A stretch of 64,000 nt of DNA, from positions 434,001-498,000 of the forward strand of contig JAMPIV010018956.1 of the NCBI GenBank assembly GCA_024509875.1. The letters are read 5' to 3'. Below, piece by piece: positions 11,099-21,882 of the stretch. The stretch's first letter is position 1. Each line of letters starts with the position of its first letter. The notes beneath the pieces were generated by a model. The model was not told the DNA's origin. It did no database searches and saw only the letters and a list, made by a program, of their open reading frames with translations. The position numbers and the translations under genes are program-made. Source of the DNA: Oreohelix idahoensis. Taxonomy: Eukaryota; Mollusca; Gastropoda; Stylommatophora; Oreohelicidae.

Positions 11099-11249
11099 GA
11101 CATGTGAAGAAATACTGGGGAAAAGGGAATGACAACAAAAAGCATGGATAACAACAGAAACCATCAATAAGATAAAAGACAGAAAAAAAAACAAGAAAGC
11201 AGATTTAAATACAAGCAAAACCAGAAGTTCCAAAGCCAAGGCTCAAGAA

Positions 11250-11453
11250 GTGTACAGAGAAGCAAACAAAGAAGTAAAAAGAAGTATCAAAAGAGACAAG
11301 AGGAAGTATATTGAGGAGTTGGAAAGAGAGGCAGAAGATGCTGCAGCCAAAGGAAATATGAGAGAACTGTATAACAGCACAAAGAAGCTGACAGGGAAAT
11401 ACAAGCAAACAAGTTGCCTCATAAAAGACAAGAATGGAAAACTGCTCAACAAT
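11250..11453 (+). pseudogene. LINE-1 endonuclease-RT linker
   Basis: A charged, probably coiled-coil linker (REANKEVKRSIKRDKRKYIE, then a KLTGK stretch) that in RTE elements lies between the endonuclease and the RT. It is cut at 11453 by the LINE-2 insertion and the coding sequence resumes at 14971 in a compatible frame. Between 11099 and 11249 the frame is broken. Confidence 0.75.
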
Positions 11454-11474
11454 CATTCATTTTCATTTCAACCC

Positions 11475-13654
11475 TTAACCCGTCATGGGTCGTAGGGGTG
11501 CCATGGTGGAAGCATCAGCAGACAGGGTCCTCCACTGCTCTCTATCCTCAGCAATGTGTACAAGTGTGGAAAAACCGTGTCCTGCCCATTCTTTGATGTT
11601 ATCAGCCCAGGATTTTCTTTGCCTTCCTCTTCTCCATTTACCTTCGACTGTTCCCTGGAAGATCGTTTTTGAAAGGGAGTCATGACGAGCTACATGCCCA
11701 AACCAGGCAAGCTTTCGACGTTTCACTATTGACAAAAGTGGTTCTTGGTGGCGTGCATAGGTGTTTATCTTCTCTCTAACATAGACATTTGTTTTGTGCT
11801 CTTTATAGCAAATGCGCAAAATTCTTCTATAACATTTGTGCTCGAAAGCCTGAATCCTTCGCTCCGTATCTGCAGTGAGTGTCCAGCCCTCGCACCCATA
11901 CAAGAGAATAGATAATACAAGTGATTTTTATAATTTGATCTTCACAGGAAAACTGATGTTACTTTTCCAGATCACATTCAGCCTTGTCATGGCAGCTGAG
12001 ACCATCTCAAGTCTTGTCTTGATTTCTTTACTTGATCTTCCATCACTACATATAGTGGACCCGAGATATTTGAAGGTGTTAACTTCTTCTAACGTTTGCC
12101 CATTTAACGTATTGTTGGTCGGAACATGTTTCTTATGGCTATTCATCAATATCTTGCTTTTTTCTATATTAATTTCCATCCCATACGTTCTTGTTACTTT
12201 CTCCAGTCTAGAGGTAAGGTCTTGAAGTTCTGATTCTGTTCCAGCTATCAGATCGATATCATCCGCAAAACGTAGATTGCAAAGAGGTCGGCCTCCAATC
12301 GATATGGTTTTTTTATAATCGTAGAGAGCCTCCTGCATAATATGTTCTAGATATATATTAAAGAGCACTGGTGACAGGATACATCCCTGGTGAACTCCTA
12401 CAGTTGTTTTGAAAAATTCTCCAATGTTGTTGCTTGCAAAAACAGCACTGCTTGCGTCCTTCAATGATATCTATGATGTTGATATCAAAATTGAATTTTC
12501 TCATTATTTGCCATAAGCCTTCATGCCAGACTCGATCGAAGGCTTTTGTGAAATTGATGAAGTTATGGTATAAATCGTGTTGATTCTGGAGATGTTTTTC
12601 GATCAGTAATCTAATATTGAAGATTTGTTCTGAGGTACTTCTTTTTGGTCTAAAGCCAGCTTGTTCCTCGGACAAGATTTCTTCTGATTTCATTTTTATT
12701 CTGTTCAAAATTATCCTTAACATCACCTTACTTGGATGACTAATAAGGCTAATGGTTCTGTAGTTCTTGCAAATTTTTAGATTTCCTTTCTTTGAAAGCG
12801 GTATTACTAATGACTGCGTCCATTCTTTTGGCCATTTTTTTGTACTCCATATCTTCTGGCAAATTGTTGTCATGATTTTTACTATATCTGGTCCTCCATA
12901 TTTCAAGAGCTCTGCTGGGATATTATCCACACCCGGTGACTTCCCTCCTTTCATCGAACATATAGCCTCTTCCACTTCTTCCCGTAATATTGCTGCATTT
13001 CCGAGTTCCCTGTTTTCGCACTTAATGTTGTTTAATATGCCTAAGTCAGTGTCAAGTTTACAGTTATATAATTCTTTACAATATTCTTTTTACCTTCTCA
13101 TTACAGCTGTTTTTTCATTGAGCAGAGCCCCATTGCTATCTTCTATGACAGTTACCCTGGGCTGTTGGGGTTTTGATAGTCTTCTTAATGTGTCAAAAGC
13201 TGCCTTGCTGTTACCTTTTATTAGCCCCATATTAATGGACTCACATTGATCAGCTACCCATTTTTCCTTGGCCTGTTTCATTTTCTTTCTAATATTTTTA
13301 TTCACCATACTGTATTGCCATGCTGCTTCAGGAACCTCTTTCTTAACCTTTTTCATTTCCCACCGTGTATCACATAACTTCCGAATGTCATCTGTAACCC
13401 ATGGTTTGTTTATTTTCTTTCTTTTACCAAGTATTTCTGTTGCTGATTCAAAAGAGCACGTCTTTCATGTTCTCTGTGATTGAGTTGATATCATCCTCCA
13501 AAAAGTTGAGAGCTGCGAATTTTCCTCCAACAGTTGCCTCAAAGATTCCCGCGATTTCTGGATCTTTCAGTTTGTCTAAATTGAATCTTAACTGAGAACA
13601 TCTGTTTTGATTATAGTTCTTTTTGAGTTTAAGCTTGAGCGTCATCAATACCAT
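11475..13654 (-). pseudogene. LINE-2 B reverse transcriptase
   Basis: RT and C-terminus in five overlapping frames (13654-13448, 13356-13090, 12975-12358, 12464-11928 and 11903-11475). The order is the same as in copy A: SKKGNLKICKNYRTISL, AGFRPKRST, FINFTKAFDRVWHEGLW, GCILSPVLFN, LRFADDIDLI (about 12260), YGCEGWTLTADTE and WFGHVARHDS. A short deletion near 12460 removes the ALYK segment seen in copy A, and single-base changes break the frame elsewhere. Confidence 0.9.
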
Positions 13655-13702
13655 GTCATGATCACTACCAATGTCGGCGCCAGGAAAAGTCCTAGTCTTG
13701 GC

Positions 13703-14521
13703 TTAATTAATACTGGACTTGAATCTTTTGGATACAAGAATAAAATCAATTTGGCCATGTATCTCAGTTTTTGGGGCATGCCACGTTGTTCTTCTTGATA
13801 ACTTATGAGGAAATAGTGTATTTGCAAGGGTCAGTTTATAGTTGCTGGCAAATTCTAGTAGCCTTAGTCCTCGACTGTTGGTTTCTCCTGTCCCAAATTT
13901 CCCCACTGTGCCAGCCCACTGACCGTATGCATCTGGCCCTATTTTAGCATTCCAATCACCTAACACGATGAAAAGATCTTTCTTTGGAATTTTCTTAATT
14001 GTTTCATCCAGATTTTCATAAAATGTATCAATTGCCTCATCCTCATAGTCAGTAGTGGGGGCATATACCTGTATGATGGAGGTGTTCTTTGGATGTGCTG
14101 CAATACGTATGGTGATAAGCCTGCTATTTATTAGGGTGCAGCTGATGACAGAGTTCAATCTATCTTTATGTACAATAAAACCTACTCCATGCTGATGTTT
14201 AGACTCATCTCCACTAAACCAAATTTTGTGACCATCATCAGTTATTGATTCACCTAATCCTGTCCATCTGACTTCTGCTAGGCCCAGGATGTCCCACGAG
14301 TATCTAACAAGTTCATATGTTAGTTTTTTTACTTTTCCACACGCATATAGCATGCGTACATTCCAAGTTCCAACAACAAAACTTTCTCTTGGAAGTTTCA
14401 AAACAGGTGTTTGTACCCCATTCGCTGACTTATCACTCTCAAGGGGCAATGAGAGCGCGGTCATTGTTAATCTGGGCCTCGGCCGATCTGGCATATTATT
14501 ACTGAGTTGACTTTCCATCAT
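13703..14521 (-). CDS. LINE-2 B endonuclease domain
   Basis: An open frame of 272 codons from an ATG at 14521. The first 50 residues are unstructured. Then follow VGTWNVRMLYACGK, LGLAEVRWTG (catalytic glutamate), HQHGVGFIV, IIQVYAPT, VLGDWNAKIG (catalytic aspartate and asparagine) and TTWHAPKTEIHGQIDFILV. The frame ends at FKSSIN, before the SDH motif that is expected next. This is a damaged but well preserved APE-type nuclease of the RTE type. Confidence 0.9.
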   Translation of the reverse strand: MMESQLSNNMPDRPRPRLTMTALSLPLESDKSANGVQTPVLKLPRESFVVGTWNVRMLYACGKVKKLTYELVRYSWDILGLAEVRWTGLGESITDDGHKIWFSGDESKHQHGVGFIVHKDRLNSVISCTLINSRLITIRIAAHPKNTSIIQVYAPTTDYEDEAIDTFYENLDETIKKIPKKDLFIVLGDWNAKIGPDAYGQWAGTVGKFGTGETNSRGLRLLEFASNYKLTLANTLFPHKLSRRTTWHAPKTEIHGQIDFILVSKRFKSSIN

Positions 14522-14970
14522 AGCATTTCAGTGGGCAAGAGGTTTGCTTGGCGGTCCTCTCCAAGTATCCTTGCAGGTACATACAAAAATGTACCTGGAG
14601 CAATCTGGTTTTAAGGCGCCAGACACTCGCCCTTCACCCCTTCTCCTGTTAGTATTAAACCGTGCCACCACGAGAAGGCCAGGAGTTGGACTTTTGTTGT
14701 CAGAGGCTATGTGTTACGCACGCCTTAGGAGTATTTGGTCAGATATTGAGAGCTCGTCCTCAATTCCACTCCTGGCTATGACAACAATTGGCACATCTAT
14801 CAGCTACACCACATTAAATCATGTTCAATGAAAAATATTTATATTCATGACTGCTACTGTTTACAATGGCCACTGTAGGCACTGTTATCGCTAAAAATTA
14901 TATTCACAAAATAAAAATCCACCTCCTTATTCCTGCCTTCTGAGAAGTTTGGAACACATTCAACAATATA

Positions 14971-17232
14971 CAAGAGCAAAAGAAGAGGTGGACACAATAT
15001 TTAGAGGACCTTCTCAATAGACCAGCTCCACAAAACCCCCCGGACATCCAGCCAGCAGAAGAAGAGCTACAAATTAACGGTGAAAGACCAATGAAGGAAG
15101 AAATAAAGAAAGCCATAATGCTTCTAAGAGATGGAAAAGCGTCTGGACCTGATGGCATTCCAGCAGAGGCCATCAAAGCAGATATCGACACGGCTACAGA
15201 GATGTTATTTAAGTTACTTGGTAAAGTTTGGGAAAAGGAGAAGATACCAGCAGAATGGAAGGAAGGATATCTGGTTAAGTTACCAAAGAAGGGAAATTTA
15301 CAAGAGTGCACAAATTATAGAGGAATAATGTTACTATCAGTGCCAGGAATTGTATTAAAATAGGATTATCCTTGAGAGATTAAAAGAGTCCATAGACAAG
15401 AAACTGAGAGATGAACAAGCAGGTTTTCGACAAAACAGATCATGTACAGACCAGATAGCAACTTTGAGAATAATAGTTGAACAAAGTTTGGAATGGAATT
15501 CACCAATATATACTACTGGACAAAAGTTAAGGGCCGCCATTCAGTTTAAACAAGGTTTATATAATTCTTCGTGAGCAGGGTCAATTTTCCAAATGTCCGG
15601 TAGCTTGAAATCTCTCAAGAAGTCTCTGAATGGTAGAGTGGGACACTGCTAAATGTCTTGCAACATGACGAACAGATTGACCATCCTGAATCCATGCCAT
15701 GGCTCGACCACGGTCTACAGTGCTGAGACTTCTCCTTGGTGGCATGGCAAATGCAGTGATCATTTTGACCATTTGTCATACTGATTTATTGCATACCAAC
15801 GGTGAACACTCTTTACCGATGATTATTTTCCACGTGCATTCAAATTCAACTCACTTATCATCTTTTGAACTAGTGGGGCGTGTTGCAAAAACAATGAGTT
15901 TTTGCAGTAACAGTGGCAATTTTCACGTGCAGGTTAAAGTGACCCAGTTTTTGGACATTTAATAAAAAATTAACCTAGTGCACACAGAAATGTACACACA
16001 TTTCTCTGAGCTCCGTTTTAATGACATTTTCACTTGTCTTTACAGTTTGCCAATCAATTATATAAACCTTGTCTAAACTGAATGGTGGTCCTTAACTTTT
16101 GTCCAGTAGTATACATCGGATTTGTGGACTATGCAAAGGCATTTGAAAGTGTAGACAGAGAATCACTTTGGAAATTGATGAGGCATTATGGAGTTCCCCT
16201 GAAGATCATTAATTTAATAAAGAAAACATATGAAGACATACTTAATAAAGAAAACATATGAAGACATGACATGCAGAGTTCTTCATGAAGGAAAGCTTAC
16301 AGAACCATTTGGGATAAGAACAGGAGTGTGACAGTGATGCCTCTTGTCTCCATTTCTTTTCTTACTAGCAATAGACTGGGTTATGAGAACATCAACAACA
16401 CACAACATAAATGGAATCCAGTGGATTCTGACTAAGCAGTTGGATGATCTGGATTTTGCAGATGACTTGGCTCTTCTGTCCCATAACCGTAATCAGATGC
16501 AGGACAAATTGAAAACATTCGATGAGAGGTCACAGCAATTAGGTCTGAAAATACACAGGGAAAAGACAAAGATAATGAGAATAAATGCAGGTAATGAAAA
16601 CAGATTTGAACTTGAAGAAGCACCAATACAAGATGTAGAATCATACACATATCGTGGCAGTAATATAGACAAAGTTGGAGGGACAGACAGTGATATCAAA
16701 ATAAGAATACAAAAAGCAAGAGGAGCTTTCATTGCATTGGGAAATATATGGAGATCAAGAGAAATCGGATCCAACACGAAAATAAGAATCTTCAACTCAA
16801 ATGTGAAGTCAGTCCTATTGTATGGCTCTGAGACATGGAGAACAACAAAGACAACAACCAAAAAGCTACAGACTTTCATAAATGGGTGCTTGCATAGAAT
16901 AGAGGGATTAAAATGGTATGACAAGGTTACCAACGTGGAACTGATGACAAGAACTAGACAAATGCCAGTGGAACAAGAGATGAGAAGAAGATGATGGCAA
17001 TGGATAGGACACACACAGAGGAAACCTGTTGATAGCATTACAAGGCAGTCCTTGTTCTGGAACCCCCAGGGCAAGAGAGGCAGAGGTAGACCAAGAAGCA
17101 CATGGAGAAGAGAGCGCTGGACACAGAGATGAAAATGATAAGGAAAGAACTTGAGATGATGGCATGTGACATGAGGACTTAGCATGTGTTTGTTGAAGGC
17201 CTATGCTCCTTTGGGAGTGGAGGGTTATAGAT
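14971..17232 (+). pseudogene. LINE-1 reverse transcriptase and C-terminus
   Basis: Frame 14971-15360 covers RWTQYLEDLLNRP, ASGPDGIPAEAIK and LPKKGNLQECTNYRGI. A frameshift follows, then the KLRDEQAGFRQNRSCTDQI block up to 15508. After the Tc1 insertion the frame resumes with FVDYAKAF, a stop at the GVQQ region (16328) and LSPFLFLLAIDW. Next come the catalytic DLDFADDLALLS (about 16450) and SVLLYGSETWR (about 16807), with stops from 16995. The C-terminal tail ends near 17230. A 24-bp tandem duplication at 16216-16263 adds damage. Confidence 0.9.
15511..16111 (-). mobile_element. Deleted Tc1-like element, 601 bp
   Basis: Imperfect 56-bp terminal inverted repeats (three mismatches) beginning TACTACTGGACAAAAGTTAA, flanked by TA (15509-15510 and 16112-16113). 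Excision at the TA would rejoin the LINE-1 RT frame exactly. Inside, on the minus strand (15772-15581), is the N-terminal helix-turn-helix of a Tc1-type transposase (MPPRRSLSTVDRGRAMAWIQ, then SVRHVARHLAVSHSTIQRL). The DDE catalytic part is absent, so the copy depends on another element. Confidence 0.9.
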
Positions 17233-17235
17233 AAA

Positions 17236-17440
17236 TTTGGAATCCGCCGAGGGGCTGATGAAAATAGATGGCATTCCAGCAGAGACCATTAAAACAGACA
17301 TTGATACCTCTACAGAGCTATTATTCAAACTACTTGGCAAAGTTTGGGAGAGAGAACGAATGAACAAACTTCATTTTCAAAGGGTTAAGAATTGGGCAAG
17401 CATACCCATCTAATATTCTGTCCTTCCTCTCTCTCTCTCA
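17236..17440. other. Fused fragments of two LINEs
   Basis: 17250-17348 (plus) is a piece of the LINE-1 RT (DGIPAETIKTDIDTSTELL). From 17349 a minus-strand copy of the CR1/L2-type 3' end block seen at 436-518 follows, with a GTTC-like tail (GAACGAATGAAC) at the junction. The CR1-type tail therefore inserted directly in the LINE-1 fragment. Confidence 0.7.
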
Positions 17441-17799
17441 TCTTGCAGTCTGTATCCTTTTATTCACACATGTACTTTGATCATTATTTAGGCATGCAAC
17501 ATTATCAAGGTCAAATAATAGCATACATTTGTAATATCCAATCCTAATCAAACTTAAGTATGTTTAAAAAAAAAACAACAACATACAAATAATGAAATAA
17601 ACAGGGACAAAAAAAGACAAAGTAACAAAATCCAAAACCATCCATACAGGAGATTAGACTTTGGCTTTTTGTGGATTGCATTTTGATCTTCGTTGTCTTA
17701 AATGCACGTTGTGTCATCGTCAGTCCGCCAAAACCGCTGAGGTTTGCCAGACTGACACAGAGTGCTTTGTTCGTGTCAGGAGCAGCTTGCAGCAGAGGG
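17441..17799. other. Unassigned AT-rich stretch
   Basis: No supported gene. A minus-strand frame (17816-17544) is open for 90 codons but resembles no family I recognise. Poly-A and poly-T runs near 17565 suggest another element tail. Confidence 0.3.
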
Positions 17800-17935
17800 G
17801 AAATTACCACCACCACCGAGAGAAGAAATATTAGCAGAATGGAAGGAAGGTTATATAGTAAAGTTACCTAAGAAAGGAAATTTACAAGAATGCACACATT
17901 ATAGAGGAATAATGTTACTATCAGTGTCAGGAAAA

Positions 17936-19930
17936 ATACTTAATATTTACTTAGTCATCCCTCTTCTACAATGAGGTATAGAGGTTTGGAGGAGGGAGCA
18001 CCATACTATCCTATCAGCTGTCTTCCTTATGGCCTGGTTCCAATCTAGTCCTTGGTCCTTCAGATATTCTCTAATGTTGTCTGCCTAGTGGATGTTGGGT
18101 CATCATGGAGGTCTGGATCCCTGGCTCTCAGTTTCTCATAATTGCCATGATAGATGATTGTCTTCCATTCTGCAGACATGTCCAAACCATCATAGTTTGG
18201 ACTGTTCTACTTTAGTCTGCAGTAGCTGGGTTTTGAGGCTTTGCCATATCATCTGGTTGCTGACCACATCTGTTCTTGTTACTTCAACCACCTTCCTCAG
18301 ATACCTTATTTCTGAAGTTTGGAGCTGGCTTTTATTTGTAGTAGTCATTGCCCATGACGTGCTTCCATATGTCAAGACTGAAATATGAGTGGAGCGGTAT
18401 ACAGCTAGTGTAGTCTTCTTGCTAACTTCTCTTCTGCTGAAAAATCTTTGATTTATGGCCTGAAAAAGTCTTCCAGCTTCTGATCTTTGGGTAGCTAACT
18501 CTTTTTTAATGCCTACCTTCCAGTCTGTAACAGCTCTGAGGTATTTTCTTCTTCTTCTTCGTTCACCCTCAGATGTCAACTTGAATAAGTTCAAAGAAAG
18601 CAGTGGTCAGCCTGAGGCTGTTGATATCTCCGTAGATTTTCTCCAGGAATGGTACTGGTGATGGCCATATGCGTCTTCTCTGTTCCTCATATGTTGGACA
18701 CCTTTGAAGCAGGTTTTCGGCAGTCATTTTAAGAGTGCCACAGTCACACTCATCCGTAGTTCCTATCTTTAATTTGTTGAACAGATGGTATCTCAATCTA
18801 TTATGACCAGTGCAAAGTCTGAAGATTACCACTTGTTCACTTCTGCTGAGCTGGTAATACGGATCATTTTTTGTGTGGCCTGGATGCTCTTCTTCCCACT
18901 TGTGCCTGTATCTGCGCTTGATAAAACTCTTGGACTTCTTATAGGTTATATTTGTGTCAAGCTGAGGAAGTTTTCCCCCTTCCTTTGCCAATCTGTCAGC
19001 CTCTTCATTTCCAGGGATGTTGCAGTGAGAAGGGATCCACTGTAGCACAACTCTTTTGTATTGCTGACATAGTCTGTGAAGTGTTACTCTTAGGTCATCC
19101 AGTTCAGCATTTATTTGACTTTTCAGTGTTGTAATCACTGACAGCGCATCTGAGAAGATAACTACTTGTCTCTGAGCTTTTTTCTGTCATTAGAATTTCT
19201 GATGCAGTTTTTATGGCCTCTGCCTCTGCTCTGAAGTTACTTGAAAATTTTCCTGTTGCGACTGCTATTTTTTTTTGTGTGCCATTGCTTAAGCTCAGGA
19301 AGACTCCTCCACCCCCATCTTCTGTTGCATTAGTTGCTGATCCATCTGTGTACGCATGGATCCAGGTGTTGCTTGGGTAATGTTTCTCTACATATTTTGT
19401 GGTTAGGACTCTCCTTTCTGTTTCATTTTGACTGTTCTTTCTCTCAATACAAGGAACATTTTCTATCATTTCAGGGAAGCACTGTTGTTTCCAAATTGGT
19501 AGCTTGTGTGCAGTACATATTGGCATAGCTGTTGATATTGCATTTATGGGGTCTGCTCTCATCTTTGTTTTGACTGTCTCTACAAAGTTGCTTCGCTTCA
19601 GTCTTCCCCTTCCAAGTCCATTTATCCTCTGGTACATTGGGTGATCTATCAGCCTCCTGAATTTCTCGGCGAAGTATTTAAACTGGTTTACCCACACCAG
19701 GACCTGTTCTCCCAGCTTAATCTGATGTCTTCTTTCCTCTCATGATATCACTTTGGTTTTTGTTTTGGAGCTGCAGATGACCATCCCTCTCTTCTCTAGC
19801 TCTTCCTTCCAGACTTGCAGGTTGGATTGAAGATGTGATCTGATTAAGCAATCAGGACAACATCGTTGGCAAATGCTAGCTCTGAAATAATACCTGTCTC
19901 ATCTTCCAGTACCCCATTGAATACTTTTTG
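17936..19930 (-). mobile_element. LINE-3 copy B
   Basis: A minus-strand LINE with a 10-bp target-site duplication GTCAGGAAAA (17926-17935 and 19931-19940). The 3' part (17945-18543) encodes KYLRAVTDWKVGIKKELATQ, VLTYGSTSWAMTTT and LRKVVEVTR and ends in a TAAG-type tail. The 5' part (19739-19930) holds the RT box, here FAND in place of FADD (near 19868). LINE-4 lies between them. The element was 5'-truncated on arrival. Confidence 0.85.
18544..19738 (-). mobile_element. LINE-4 RNase H fragment (Jockey/I-like)
   Basis: Nested in LINE-3, with a (GAA)n tail at 18544-18560 (minus). Two frames (19697-19104 and 19138-18569) encode the end of the RT, then an RNase H domain: IHAYTDGSATNATEDGGGGV (first aspartate), FRAEAEAIKTASE (glutamate), a frameshift at the second aspartate near 19140, and WIPSHCNIPGNEEADRLAKE (histidine and last aspartate). 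The C-terminal cysteine cluster DECDCGTLKMTAENLLQRCP follows. LINE RNase H removes template RNA during second-strand synthesis. Confidence 0.85.
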
Positions 19931-20339
19931 GTCAGGAAAAGGATTAAACAGAATCATCCTTGGGAGATTAAAAGAGTCCATAGATAAACAATTGAGAGAT
20001 AATCAAGATAGATAAGAGATAATCTGTCCCATAATCAGTTACAAGATAAAATTATTATACTCAATAAGAATTCACAACAAGTTGGTCTGAAAATACACAG
20101 GGAAAAGAGAAAGATAATGAGAATAAATGCAAGAAATGATAACGAGGTTGAACATGAAGAAACACAACTAATAGATGGTAGAATCATATACATATCTTGG
20201 CAGCAATACAGACAAGGTTGGAGGGACAGACAAAAGTATCAAAATAAGAATATAATAAAGAAAGAAGAGCTTTCATTGGGAAACATATAGAGGTCAAAAG
20301 TCATCAAGTCTGACTTGAAAATAAGAATGTTCAACTCAA

Positions 20340-20562
20340 ATGTCAAGTCAGTCCTATTGTATGGCTCTGTCAAGTCAGTCCTATTGTATGGCTCTGTCAA
20401 GTCAGTCCTATTGTAAGGCTTTGTCAAGTCAGTCCTATTGTATGGCTCTGTCAAGTCAGTCCTATTGTATTGGCTGTGTCAAGTCTGTCCTATTGTATGG
20501 CTCTGTCAAGTCAGTTCTATTGTAAGGCTCTGTCAAGTCAGTCCTAATGTATGGCTCTGAAA
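20340..20562 (+). repeat. 27-bp coding-derived tandem array (B)
   Basis: Eight copies of the same unit as at 1334-1632 (VKSVLLYGS in the LINE frame), with different point variants and one unit of 28 bp. Copy number and internal order differ from copy A, so the array kept evolving after the duplication. Confidence 0.9.
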
Positions 20563-20825
20563 GATAGAGAACAATAAGAAAAGTTACAGACTTCCATAAA
20601 TGGGTGCTTGCATAGAATATAAGGTTTGAAATGGTATTACAAAGTCACAAATGTGGAACTGATGACAAGAACCAGAGAAGTGCCAGTGGAACAAGAGATG
20701 AGAAAAAGATGCTGGTGATGGATACAACACACATTGAGGAAACCTGTTGATAGCATTACAAGGTGGTCCTTGTTCTGAAATCCCCAGGGAAAGAAGGGCA
20801 GAGATAGACTTAAAAACACATGGAG

Positions 20826-21020
20826 AACTTGAGTTGTTGACACTTGACAGGAGAACTTGAGTTGTTGACACTTGACAGGAGAACTTGAGTTGTTGACACT
20901 TGACAGGAGAACTTGAGTTGTTGACACTTGACAGGAGAACTTGAGTTGTTGACACTTGACAGGAGAACTTGAGTTGTTGACACTTGACAGGAGAACTTGA
21001 GCTGTTGTCATGTGACAGGT
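20826..21020 (+). repeat. 28-bp LINE C-terminal array (B)
   Basis: Six nearly identical units of GAACTTGAGTTGTTGACACT plus TGACAGGA, followed by one unit that resembles the copy A version. The high unit identity indicates recent amplification of the codons for LELLSCDR. Confidence 0.9.
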
Positions 21021-21539
21021 GAACTTGGCATGTGTTTGTTGATGGCTTATGCTCCTTGGGGAGATAAAGGGTATATTGATTATTGATCACCAATCACAAA
21101 CACTTTAATCAGTCACCATTTAGCAGCCTCAGAACACAAACACTTTAATCAGTCACCATTTAGCAGCCTCAGAACACATACAAATTCTTTAACTTGGCAA
21201 TGGCTGTTAAAGGATGACAACCTCAGCAACTCTTGTTTATCAACAACAACAACCTCTTGTTAAGATGAACTAGTCTAAACTTTCAAAGACTCTTCTTGTA
21301 AGTGTATTGTTATGTCAGTAAGTATTTTACTGAGTTTATACAACTGTAGGTTATATTGTTTGGTTTTTTTTTTTAATTCTTGTACATTATAATAACTGCT
21401 TGTCAAAATGCAATGAAGAATCGGTCAGAATGTATGTAATAATTTAAATATATCATGCGCTGTAATCAAAATCCAGATTCTGATGAATGTAAGCAGGAGT
21501 ATAATGGAGACTTCCAGAATCATGATGCTAATACTGAGG

Positions 21540-21878
21540 TGGGATGTTGTATGTACCATTGTTTAAACAAACTATATCAGACAGTTAATTAGCCTTATAT
21601 GTTGTATTTACCTTTGTTTAGAAAAACAATATCAGCCAGTTAATTAGCTTTATATGTTGTATATACCGTTGTTTAGAAAAACAATATCAGCCAGTTAATT
21701 AGCCTTATATGTTGTATATACCGTTGTTTAGAAAAACAATATCAGCCAGTTAATTAGCCTTATATGTTGTATGTACCACTGTTTAAAAAACCTATTTCAG
21801 GCAGTTAATTAACCTTTTATGTTGTATGTACCATTGTTTAGACAAACTATATCAGACAGATATATGTTGTATGTACCA
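21540..21878 (+). repeat. 55-bp satellite block B
   Basis: About six units of the 55-bp satellite, ending at the TTAA (21879-21882) used by piggyBac-1. Confidence 0.85.
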
Positions 21879-21882
21879 TTAA

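Larger units (their letters stand above)
11454..14959 (-). mobile_element. LINE-2 copy B, near full length
   Basis: A 3506-bp minus-strand LINE inserted in LINE-1 with an 8-bp target-site duplication TCAACAAT (11446-11453 and 14960-14967). It has a 5' UTR (14522-14959), endonuclease, RT and C-terminus. The 3' end reads GGGTTGAAATGAAAATGAAT (on minus), a short ATGA-type tail. It is the best copy of this family in the window and the reference for copy A. Confidence 0.9.
9890..17232 (+). mobile_element. LINE-1 (RTE-like), near complete, interrupted
   Basis: The element runs from a 5' leader (about 9890-10128, including GTCGTAGAAAGCGACTAAGG) through endonuclease (10129-11098), linker, reverse transcriptase (14971-16994) and C-terminus (about 17230). 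It is interrupted by LINE-2 B (11454-14959) and a deleted Tc1 element (15511-16111). Removing both leaves about 3.2 kb, the usual RTE length. Endonuclease and RT are collinear in one orientation, as in RTE elements encoding a single main ORF. Confidence 0.85.
17800..21060 (+). pseudogene. LINE-1 copy B, interrupted
   Basis: A relic of LINE-1. The fragment 17830-17935 encodes EEILAEWKEGYIVKLPKKGN then NLQECTHYRGIMLLSVS. LINE-3 interrupts at 17936-19930. The relic resumes with ILGRLKESIDKQLRDN at about 19948 and continues, decayed, through the 27-bp array and the C-terminal array to about 21055. It shares the internal deletion of copy A. Stops are frequent, so nothing is expressed as protein. 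Confidence 0.85.
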
